DNA from: Prostheceraeus crozeri
Taxonomy: Eukaryota; Platyhelminthes; Polycladida; Euryleptidae
NCBI GenBank assembly: GCA_907163375.1
Contig: CAJQUW010016963.1
Location: 1 to 64,000, forward strand
Reading direction: 5' to 3'
DNA length: 64,000 nt
Part shown: positions 1-10,027 of the stretch, piece by piece
Numbering within the stretch: position 1 is the stretch's first letter
Layout of the letters: each line of letters opens with the position of its first letter
The notes under the pieces: generated by a model
Databases searched by the model: none
What the model was told of the DNA's origin: nothing
Seen by the model: the letters and a program-made list of their open reading frames with translations, nothing else
Made by a program: the position numbers and the translations under genes

Positions 1-900
1 GTTAAAAATTATAACAACTACTTCATCACACACTTGTAATTTAGAACCCATTCTACATTTGGAACAAAATAAAAATTATCAAATTGCATTGACTAGTTTC
101 TCCACATTTAACACTATTCAAAACGTTATCAAAGATGTGAATGATCAATTTAGATATTCTACTGATAAAGGAAAAACATGGAAAATACTAACTTTTCTTC
201 CTGGTTCTTACGAAGTTGAAACAATATCAAATGAAATTAAGAGACATTTAGGTATACCATTTAAAGATAAGAAACAATTACATTTTGCAGTTGAACCGGC
301 AGTTAATAAATTTTCTCTTTACTTTAGCACGAAAATCATCATGTTTGATTTTTATCATGATTCGAATCATTGGTCTCAAAGCTATTTAGGATATAGGGAT
401 TTAATAAATAAACAAACCTATAGTCAAGGGTTTACAAGGGTTAATCATTTAGGTTTGGAGAACGTGTGGAAGGTTGAGAGGGAGGAGGGATGATTTCCAA
501 AAAAATAACTGAAATAAATTCAATTGTTGTTACATTGTGACATTATTGAAGGAAAGGGAGGATATATGAATATAAATGGTTAAATTATCAAATTTAATAT
601 TCAGTTTTCCAGCTTTTTACTTTGTTACCCATTGTGGGTTATTTTTTTTTAAAGATTAAATGTAATTCCACAAACATTATATATTTCCCTATTACAAAGA
701 AAATGAAAGAAAACTTATTAACAACATTGGCTTAGAAAATCACTGAATGAAAAAGGACAACCAACAAGAAATAAATTTTGGGGTTGAAGAGATTAAGAGA
801 AGAGGATAGGAGAGCCTTTGAAGTGATGATTTATTATGATTAGATCTTTTGGTTTTCGGGAGGTTATATAAAACTCCCGTTCGAGAGGTATATTAATATA
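1..900 (+). pseudogene. Polinton minor capsid (penton-like) remnant
   Basis: The remnant is closely similar to the intact 262-residue minor capsid gene at 30725-31513. The longest surviving frame, 59-493, keeps the block NYQIALTSFSTFNTIQNV. In Polintons this protein forms the single jelly-roll pentons at capsid vertices. It is broken in several places and lies just upstream of an ATPase remnant, in the same order as in both large elements. A gap-free stretch at its 3' end keeps the small hairpin repeats seen after the intact gene. Confidence 0.85.
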
Positions 901-1140
901 TAAACTTTTTTACGCTTAAATAGAGAAAGTTTAATTTTTTTTTTATCATTTTCATTATTTAATCTTTATTAATCTTATATTAATCTAATAATCTTTATTA
1001 ATCTTTTTCTTAGAAACAAAAAAAATAAACTTAAATTAAAATTTTTATTTTTATTTTTTTTGTTTTTTCTAAAAACCACTAATTCAATAATAATGGATCA
1101 ATGAAAAATGAAATTATTACTTTTTTTAAAAAATGGAATG

Positions 1141-2320
1141 AATGAAATGTCTTTTTTAAATAAAAAAAAAAATCTTAAATTTAATCATCATCCAGAATTT
1201 TTTATCTAATTAAAGTCCACTTAGTCAGTTATTTTGTGGGAAAAGATGGAAGATTCAGGATTGTGGAAAAAAAAACAAAAAAGAAAAAAAAGAAAAAAAA
1301 AAAAATAAAACAATTATAAAATTAAAAAAAAAAAAGGAAGAAAAGAAAAAAAAGAAAAAAAAACTTATCTATTATTTAAAATTTTAACAGACCTCCATAA
1401 AAATTTTGGGATTAGAATTATTATAACAATCTTTATAATTTATACAACAACGGCAGCAGCAGCAGCAGCAGAGAACACCACGCCGAGAACACCCCGTTCG
1501 GCTAATCAATTTTTTAAAATAATGGATTTGAAAATATCTTTACAAAAACAGCAAATTGTTCTCTATTCGAAAAAGAATACGAAAAAAAAATTCTGAAATT
1601 ATGAAGAAGAAGAAAAGAGAAGATAGAGAAAATAATAAAAATAAATTTTGAGGGGTGGGGTTATGTGTTCTGTTTTGTGTTGTGAAGAAGCAGAAGCAGC
1701 CACAAAAAAAAAAAAAAAAAAAAAATAAACAATTTCGTTTGAAAAATCCAATATAAAAAATAAGATATAAAAATACAATTAATATAGATGATAGTCTGGT
1801 GGTAATATGCAAGATCCTAGTAAATGTAAACTAGATTTTTTTTAAAAAAATTGATGAATCATTTGTGTAATTTTTGATGTGATTTTGATATATTTTTGAT
1901 TGTTGTTGATTTTGATTGTTGTTTAATGACTGAATATCTGTCTGTTCAAAGCCCAAATTATTTCACAGAGGTATCAGACTAATAAACTGTTAGTGTTTTA
2001 TTTATCCAAAAGTATGTATTCATGTTTAGATGGAAGTAAAAAAAGTGTTATGATATTGAAGTGTTATTAGAAAGACTGCCAACAATATATTTATACTATT
2101 TGAAATAAATGCAAAAGAAGAAGAAAGAAACTTAAGGTGATTTGTGAAGAGATTTTATGTAAATTAATAAGAGATAAGATAAATAAAGATTGAATTGTAA
2201 CAATCGTTGTAATATATGCTTGTGTCAAAAATGATTATTGGATTTATCACAATTAATATGGATTGATAAAAAAATTCATGAAAAGGAGTTTTATCGAACA
2301 ATTGTTTACCCCACCGAGTA
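1141..2320 (+). pseudogene. Polinton packaging ATPase remnant
   Basis: Nucleotide similarity to the ATPase genes at 31661-32427 and 52796-53563 runs through the whole stretch, but the frame is broken many times and padded by poly-A runs near 1260-1360 and 1700. No long frame survives on this strand; a shadow frame on the other strand is not coding. The end of the stretch resembles the outer-element version of the gene. After it the sequence jumps to the element's other terminal region. Confidence 0.8.
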
Positions 2321-2339
2321 AGTAATAAAAATAGACAAA

Positions 2340-3345
2340 ATAAGTTTTTACATATTTTTTTTTTTTATTATCAGCTTTTTAATCTTTGTCCTATTTTTTA
2401 AAATATAATATTTGTAATTTTTGTGTGGGGTAAACATTGGTATTATAAGCAAACAAAAAAAAAAAAAAAAACATTTTTATGAACAAATTATTTTTTTATT
2501 TGCTTTGTTGTTTTGCCAATCTTACGTTTTTTAAAAAGTTTTTCACGTTTAATTATTAAATGTTTTTTCACAGTTTAAAATTTTTCCGTATTTATTAAGA
2601 GTTCTTGTTTAATTAAGTTTTGTCTAATAAAGTTTTTTTTTAGCTCTTCTAAAAAATGTTTATTCTTTTTCTTCGATTTAAAATTTTATTCATCTAATAT
2701 ATAGTTTCCCATCACTAGAAATTTACCATCCTTTTATTTTTAATATTAACTTTTTCTGTCTGTGATTTGAAATGATTGAATTGATATTTGATTTACTTCA
2801 TTGCTATTTGATCAAATTTTCAATCTCATCTAAGTAAATAACATTATTCAGCACTAACTTTTGGAAAGTAGTAGTGTTAGTTTATCATGTGACTTCTTTA
2901 ATAGGTAAATTCGCGTTTAGTTTTTAATGATTTTTCGTTTTTCTTAGTTATTAAAGATGTTTTTTTTCTAACATTGTAGCAAGTGAGTTGCAAAAAACAC
3001 CCGTACCGTCCACGTACCTGGTTTTAAAGCTGTTTTTTGTATGTAGCAACTATGGATTTACTTTAAAACACACGAAGATATAACAATTGTTATCTTTTAA
3101 AAGTACTAAACGTATTGTTTAAGAAGTATGCCAATTCCTTGTGTTACATTCTTACCTTTACGCCATTCTTTCTTAATTTTATTATAAAGTGCTAATCTAA
3201 GTAAATAATTGCGAATCTTATCTTTCATATAACGTACTCTATCGTTGTGTTCTGCATAATCCATTTCATATGATAATGAAGGACTATTTTCTTACGGTTT
3301 CATCCATTTCTGAAGTTCCTTCCACTTTTGTTTTTCTTCTCATTT
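2340..3345 (-). pseudogene. Remnant of the terminal Polinton membrane/coiled-coil protein
   Basis: Read on the minus strand this matches the gene intact at 28937-29665 and 55513-56220, which lies beside the terminal inverted repeats. Recognisable blocks include the region of the hydrophobic hairpin near 3000-3120 and the basic segment near 3150-3250. It is broken many times. Its presence next to the terminal repeat shows that copy 3 carried the same terminal gene at its right end. Confidence 0.75.
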
Positions 3346-4004
3346 TTAAAGAAAATATTTTTTAACGGCGGAGAAAGCCCTGGAAGACATCTCAGATTGT
3401 CCCGCAAAATCACATGATATATTTTAAACTGAAAAATGGATTTTATTTATAAAAAATTCATAAATTTGAAAGTCTTATCTTTTATGATGATTTTTTCGGT
3501 TTGTATTTTATGTGTATTGTCCCTGGGTTTTCGGTGTCTAGAACAAGTCTTGATTTTCAACGGTAAAAAATTGTAATTCACAAAATTTGAGGTTTTTTAA
3601 CTTTTCTGATTTCTTTAGTGTCCTGGAACGGGTCTGATTTTAAGGTTGTGGGTGAAAGATTGAAACATTGTAATTCTCAAATTTGTAGATTTTGAAAAAT
3701 TTTGAAAAGTGGGGGGGGTACTTTTAAAATAATACGACATTAAATTAATGAATTTAGACCCTTGTTCGGGTTTTTACGACCTAAATTAATGAATTTTATG
3801 TGTTTTATAAATGTACCATTTTTGAAAAAAAATTGGTTTCTTTTGATTTTATGAAATCCAAAGTCATGAGATTTAGGTCTTAAAAAACCTGAAAAATGGC
3901 GGGTCTCTTCCTCGTAAATTATGGAATGTTATGTCGTTTTCGTTTTTAACGATACTAATTTTTGTGTTTTTAGGGTGTCAAGGAAACGGTCTTATTCCCA
4001 TTCT
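3346..4004. repeat. Terminal inverted repeat of Polinton copy 3 (type A)
   Basis: The sequence matches 60966-61548 and, inverted, 28436-29004, including the repeated block around GTGTCCTGGAACGG and the ATTCATGAAT palindromes. It stops at about 4004 where the match to the CCCATTACT terminus of the outer element ends. A long C-run follows at once. The partner repeat is outside the window, so no target duplication can be tested. Confidence 0.8.
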
Positions 4005-5160
4005 ACCTATTCCCCCCCCCCCCCCCCCCAGATAGTCATGTGGCCGGCTGCCGCCTTCTTGTCCATGGAGCATCTGCTTGGCGTCCCGCACTGCGATTCA
4101 ACTTGCCCACATGAGCACATTTTTTTAATATGGTTTTTGCGGGTATTGTTCTTAGCCATGTTAGATTTATCGTTAGCTCTGTGAAGATAATGAATTTTGA
4201 TATAGTTATGGGAATATGTAGTCACCAGTCATATTCCTATAGAGTGTTTGAATGTGAGTGGCACTCGATCCGTCAACAGCCGGAAGGCTGTGTACTGATC
4301 ACTAGGGAAGTGAGGAGATCTTCCCCGATACCCGCTCTTTACTGATGAAGACTCATTGTCACCTGCCCGACGAAGTGGTAACAGGAACGCCGCGTCAAAG
4401 GTAGTCGTCAAGTAGTGGGATCTAAACCCCTCAAAAGCTTGCCTTAGGGACTTAGTCAAAAATTCAAATCGGATAGCATATTTGAACTCGAGGTATTGAA
4501 AAACCTTAGTCTATATGTTAAAACTTTGAAAAAAAAAAAAAAACTGAAAATTTAAGAATTTATTTTAAAAAATTCGCATTTTACTATCATACTACTTTTT
4601 AAAAAATTTTATCAGTAGTAAAGACCCGATCAAACTCTTTCATACAAACTGTGAAGTAAGAAGCTTAGCTTGGGGCTTACTTCAAAAGATCATAGTCCGT
4701 TGAAACACCCGATTTCGGGAGTCAGAGCGACGCCGTCGCTTTACTTGTCGCTACCTCGTCTTTCGATGTACAGTGATCAGACTTACGTTGGCTGGGGGGT
4801 CTTATATATGGCTCGGAAGAAAAGAAAACATTAAAAATGGCCTCTATCTCCGAAAGTTATTCATCGTAGCGACATGCGGTTTGTTGCAAACGATTTGTTC
4901 TCATCATTCTCTATCATATTACACTGAACCATTCTCATATATGATCACGGGAAAAGTTAGTCCGTCCAGCACTTGTCATGTAACATGCCACAATATGTGC
5001 AAACAATTCTAAGTGTGGAGAGCTCCAGTGTGAGTGAAAATTTTTGAAAAATTTAAAAATCCGATTTCGACCCTGGACCTTTACCAAACATTTTTCATCC
5101 CATATTTCAGCTTGAACTCCCCCTTCCCCCCCCCCCTCGTTCAGAGAAATTTGATGTAAA
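4005..5160. other. No supported gene
   Basis: There are only short overlapping frames with no recognisable protein. A run of about 19 C residues near 4014-4029 and long poly-A runs near 4530 suggest slippage or weak consensus. I see no promoter, RNA gene or clear mobile-element end here. Confidence 0.5.
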
Positions 5161-5880
5161 ATGTTTTTGGTGAAGGTCCCAGGTTCGAAATTCGACACTT
5201 TGGAAAATTTCAAAATTTTCACCCATACAAAGCCACTTGACACTTAGGTTTTTTTCAGGGTGAGCGAGCTTCGACCTTCCTAAAATCTTGTTAACCGCTC
5301 TAACTTGTTTTTTTATGAATGAAAGACAGATGCTGAAAAAGCCGTTCTTTCCATGAATTGGTTCTTCTCTTCTTAGCTTTCAAACGAGCTATGGACACGA
5401 CAAAATCCGTTCCCACTAGGGAAGCCAAGATCGAAAGGCTAGCTGGTCCAGAGGGGGGGGGGTGATGGTCATCGTGAATAGACAGGGTTTGATGAAAAAT
5501 GTTTTTATGGTGGCGGGAGGGTCCCGGGGGGTCCGGTTTCCCCAGGTCGAAATTCCACACTTTGGAAAATTTTCCAAAATTTCAACCCCATACAAAGTTT
5601 TACTCGGAGACGAGACTCTTAGGTGCAGAGAGATTTTTTCAAGGTGTTGAGCGAAGAGAGGATCTAGGCTTCCACGAACCTAAAATCTTGTAACCGATCT
5701 CTAAAACTTTTGATATGAAAGACAGATAGGAACAAGCCGATTCTTTCAGTGAATTTGTCTCACTCTTAGTTTTTCAAAACGAAGCTATTCTCACGACAAA
5801 ATCCGTTTCCACTAGAAGCCAATGATCGAAGAGAGCTAAGCTGTCCAGATGGGGGGGACAGTCAGCCGAAAATTTTTTCT
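5161..5880. repeat. Direct repeat pair of about 330-380 bp
   Basis: The stretch about 5161-5470 recurs, diverged, at about 5497-5850. Both copies carry in order a block with CACTTTGGAAAATTT, a block ending CCTAAAATCTTG, GAAAGACAGAT, CACGACAAAATCCG, and a G-run after GTCCAGA. The copies differ by many small indels. No protein is recognised. This may be a tandem satellite or part of an unknown mobile element. Confidence 0.7.
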
Positions 5881-6480
5881 CATCCGATTGACTTGAAACT
5901 CACCAGAGAGGTGCTAGGATCATCGCGAAGACGAGCGGGAGCGGGGTCTCTCCGAATCTGACCCTCCGTTTTTCTCATCCGATCTTCGTTTTGACGCTAC
6001 AACACTTTACCAAAACGTCCCAAATTCTAACTCTGTCGTTTTTCGAAAAAATGATAGAAAATTAATTTCGTCACCTGATTGCCTTGGAAACTCACCATAC
6101 CGATGCAGAATTTTCATTGCTGAATGACGAATCCGACCTTCTGTTTTCTCGATCGCGAGCGCTAACCACTCTCATCCACTCGAAACAACCCATTTTACAA
6201 CCCAACATTCAGCAGATTGCACGGAAAAAACCCTCACACACTATAGCCTCAAGACTAATCCAAGGCGGTCGCCCAAAGTCCACCACGGACACTCTATCGT
6301 TTCCAGAGGGGGGGGACGTTCAGCGAACAGTATTTGTGAACCCACCTGGTCGGAACACCCACGACAGGATCTACAACCTCTGCCGTTCTCAGGGGGGGGG
6401 GGAACTCAGACCCGAAGCACCACGGCGGCCGACCACGACACTCTGCCGTTCCAGAGGGGGGGGACGTCAGCGATGGCGGC
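5881..6480. repeat. GC-richer region with short repeated units and G-runs
   Basis: The phrase CTCATCCGAT recurs near 5878 and 5976 and a partner phrase ACTCACCA near 5898 and 6090. The unit around CCAGAGGGGGGGACGT occurs at about 6303 and 6453 with a looser copy near 6390. Frames across this block give no recognisable domain and are probably not coding. Confidence 0.55.
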
Positions 6481-7598
6481 CATCTTGCGCTATCTGGTGT
6501 TCGCCGTTTTCTTACTACTATCGATTTTAGAAGTATTGCACTTGACCCAACCAAGGTCTTCCGGAGGCTCACGCACGAGGTCACTGCGCTCGCTTGACGC
6601 TGGTTCTGTACTTAATGAAGCTAAGTTGGGACAATTTTGGATAAATATTATGCTAAAATAGCCCATAAAATGATAATTTAGTCAGCAAATATTGTACAGG
6701 ATCATTCGAAAAGAAATCATGTGAATTGCGTAATTAAGAAGGCGAATGCATTCACCTCATTTTCGTCAAGAAATTAGAAAATGTATTTCTTCATGGCTCC
6801 TCCCTGATGACTCCATACATAGCAAACTTAATTTTGGTTTTTTAGGTTTCTAATTTTCACCTTTGTTATTTTTAGTTAGCTTCTCGTCAGGTCCATGACG
6901 AACTTGTTACAGTTCTTATTTGATAAAAATTAAATCGTTTATAAGTATTAATTTATTTCCCTTACCGTCTTCAGTTGAGTAGACTTGCCTTTATACGTAT
7001 TTCAGTACCTGCTCTATACTAGAGTAGGTTTTACTCTATGTTGTCAGTAATTAATTCAATACATTTCATGACTTTTAATTACCTTATTATTTACAAGATT
7101 CTCCACTAGGGTAATTGTTTAACTTTGGCGTCTTCCGTTTCCTGGATCCTTCGAATTTTTTTAACCGTGTCGTGTCTTAATTTGATTTCGAAAGTTTTAA
7201 TCTGTGGCTCAACCTTTTGCTGTTTGAGCGTCCCGAAATTCGGTTTTGATAGAACTCTCCAAGAGAAAATCTGAAGGTAAAATTAATTGAAATAACAGGA
7301 ACGTTCTCTGCAACATCTGAAGCCTACGTTTCTATTAAATGTCTAGCCCACAGAATTAGATTCATCTGCGCGCGCTTCGGTTTCCTAGAAAGGAAGAATT
7401 GTATGTAACCTTAATATCGAAATGGCACATCACAGAATTAGCTCCTTCTCGAATGGATAATTCGTGTATCGCTTGCTATTGGAAATGGCAAACAATAAGC
7501 TGTCAGCAGAGGACACCAGAGGTAGGTGTGCGTGCGGTGATATCACTTCGCACATACCAAAACACACATCGATACCTGGCTTCGATTCAGCGTATGGT
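6481..7598. other. No supported gene
   Basis: Only short frames without recognisable domains, and no clear repeats beyond local AT-rich runs. The base composition returns to that of the host background. Confidence 0.45.
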
Positions 7599-10027
7599 AG
7601 GGACTACTAAGATATACTAAACTAGTATACTATAGTAGTAAGACTACTATAACTACCGGGACGTAGAACTCACTGGCAGTGGGCTGCCAGCCGTAGGCCG
7701 GTTTTCATTGCTGAAATGCATCTACTGTCCCATGATAATTTAGGCATGCTGATGCCTAAATGTTGACGTTGAAATTGTTAAAGGCACAATGTACGTATGA
7801 ATAAAATATGCATTGGAAAATTAGCTTACCATGATATATTTTCCAGATAAAATGCAATTACGATTTTAAAAGCTTTGCTTTCTTTCGTTCATTTGATGCA
7901 ATTGCATTGCATAAGAGTCTCTTTGCTTTGTTATCAGTCCCTTGAAAAATGTGTTTGCTAGTCGTGACACAACATTATCAATTGACGGAATTTCGGAAAA
8001 AAATAGCATTCGATATCATGCAAAATATTCTACAAACGTGGCGTTTGTATCTCTGCTCAAACTTTCGAAAACTTGCAAAACACACTAAAGAAAAATTGAA
8101 TACCTCCTCGGATGGGTGTGATAGTTTAACTCGAGGCGCCAGAGTAAGTTAAGATCACTGATGACCTGTGGAGTTGGCCAATTAGAAAGGGAAGAAAATT
8201 TTTTCTTTTATGAATCCCGCAATGTAAAATATCGTCTTCCTTTTCGAGATCGTGTAAACATGTCACAGTTTATGAAAAAATATAGTCGAAGTGCTTTTCG
8301 AATTCATCGTCACTAAGTTACTGAGCTGCAACAATCAATGTTGCTATCTACCCGCATGATCACTTCGATATCCCGCTCTGATAAAAGCTCAAGGTCTGCA
8401 AGAAGGGACTGAGCGACGCCGATCCGAAAAACGAAGTTTTTCCAACAGTAGACTTGTTCGCATGAAATGTGATACAAGACTCCGAAAATCTGCCGGTCAA
8501 TTCCGAACTCTCCTTCCAGTGGAAATCGCTTCTGCCATGTCGTCCCAAAAGTAGCGCAAAAAAAAAATTGCGGGAGATTGGTCGGGGAATGTGTCGGGAA
8601 AGATGGTCTTCGACAAAGATGTACAAATCCCTTCATGGTCTTCGATAGACTGCAAACGGCTTCATTAGTGAGTGACGTGATTCGGAATGAGTGACATGAC
8701 TCACAGATTTCGGAATGGAAGGATACTGATCGCTGCCATTTTACGGAACATGCTTGCCACATCACGTTGAACACGTTGAGGCAATTGGTCGTTGAGAGTG
8801 ACATGAGCTTTTGTAGATTTGTAATTAAGTATTTTCCACATGCGAAGTACTGTATCGATTAAACGGGCAGTATCGCTCTTACTATCTTGAACAAGGGAAG
8901 CTACAGTTTTTTGGTGAAATACGACGCAAGGGAAATACTGCTCAATCGATGATGGATGAAGAGATGCGTACGTAAGAGTAATTCGATTACCATTGAATTG
9001 CTTTCATTTTCATAAATATCAATCAAATCTTCCCATTGTGTGACATGACCAGTTGAATCATTTGGCATACAAAACATCAATCGCTTAGTTTTCTCAGTCT
9101 GACAGTTATCACGAATATTTTTCAAAAGATGGACTGGGTCAAAAAGCAGATATAATATTCTGTCCGGATAGAATAGGTGAAGAATTCCGAAATCATCGAA
9201 GGGTCTGTACCGTGCACGAAGCAATCCACCTAACTTTCGATTCACAGATAGATTATCAGACATGATAGCCGTAGAGCGTCCTCCTGCTGTTTCGATTATA
9301 TCAATGATATTCATCAAGAAATTTGACAAAATTTTTCCGGTCAGTTTATGAATGGGGATAAATCGAATAACAAAAGATGCTCTGCCTAAAATTTGTCGCA
9401 CCATAAATACCAACACTACGAGCAAACTTTTTTGGCTCATCAGCGGAATATCCAATAACATGACCGCTTCGATATCGAAAAGACGGTTTGACGTAAATAT
9501 CATCACAAATTATCAGACACTCCTTGAAAGCTCCAGCTAATGGTTCAAAAACTTTTTCTGCTATTTTTCTGCTTTCCAATTTCGATTTCGAGTCTGTTAT
9601 ATTACCCAAATTCGAGGTCAATGTGGTCGGCATATACCCATGTGTCTTGTAATCGACCCCTTTTGGATAGCATGTGGCAAGACAGACAGACATTGATCCA
9701 ATTTGCCTGGATCAGTCGGAAACTTGTAGACACTGACTTTTTCATTTTCATTTTTGTTGAATCATAATTCGCGTGACATTCTGCCACACTACACTTTCTT
9801 GGCATCTTTATGATTGTAAAATGATACATGACTTTATGCAGATTCCTATGCTTTATGTCACATAATTAATGTCACATAATATGCTTTATATATATAAGCT
9901 TTATGTCACACAATTAATGTCACATTATATAGATATTTCAGTCACCTGAAAAACCGGCCTACGGCTGGCAGCCCACTGCCAGAGAGTTCTACGTCCCGGT
10001 AGCTATATAGATATCTTAGTAGTCCCT
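7599..10027 (-). mobile_element. P-element-like (THAP) DNA transposon, decayed
   Basis: Terminal inverted repeats face each other: the left has GGGACGTAGAACTC and GGCAGTGGGCTGCCAG at about 7653-7704, and the right has the complement at about 9950-10002. An outer shared block, AGGGACTACTAAGATAT, lies at 7599 and inverted at 10027, with extra sequence between it and the inner block on the left. A broken THAP9/P-type transposase lies between on the minus strand. P elements duplicate 8 bp of target; I see no matching 8 bp, so the exact ends are uncertain. Confidence 0.75.
8313..9805 (-). pseudogene. THAP/P-element-type transposase, broken
   Basis: On the minus strand the N-terminus MPRKCSVAECHANYD is the start of a THAP zinc finger, the DNA-binding domain of P-element and THAP9 transposases. 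Further on, a different frame has DPVHLLKNIRDN, close to the P-transposase signature (DPxHLxKNIRN), preceded by a catalytic-core-like stretch with SDNLSVN. Near 8480 the phrase PLEGEFGIDRQIFG resembles the C-terminal P-type block LExxFGxxRQxxG. The coding sequence is spread over at least four overlapping frames (9805-9602, 9693-9346, 9506-8901, 8804-8313) with frameshifts between them, and the THAP finger is cut short. It is not functional. Confidence 0.8.

Larger units (their letters stand above)
1..4004. mobile_element. Polinton/Maverick fragment (copy 3), decayed, right end in window
   Basis: This stretch matches the outer Polinton of the window in parts: a minor capsid remnant, a packaging ATPase remnant, then, in opposite orientation, the terminal-repeat-linked membrane protein and the terminal inverted repeat. 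The repeat ends near 4004 with the same terminal block as 61548. The long middle section (polymerase, capsid, integrase) is absent, so this is an internally deleted copy. The ATPase 3' end resembles the outer rather than the inner element. It is heavily broken, with many breaks, and is rich in stretched homopolymers, so great age or poor consensus quality are both possible. Its left end lies outside the window. Confidence 0.85.

Noticed and set aside
1540-1812. 90-residue minus-strand frame rich in Phe and Leu
   Set aside because: It is made by poly-A/T runs in the decayed ATPase remnant of Polinton copy 3 and has no domain.
6084-6584. Overlapping frames on both strands in the GC-richer repeat block
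   Set aside because: Low-complexity G-runs and repeated units explain the open frames; no domain and no codon pattern.
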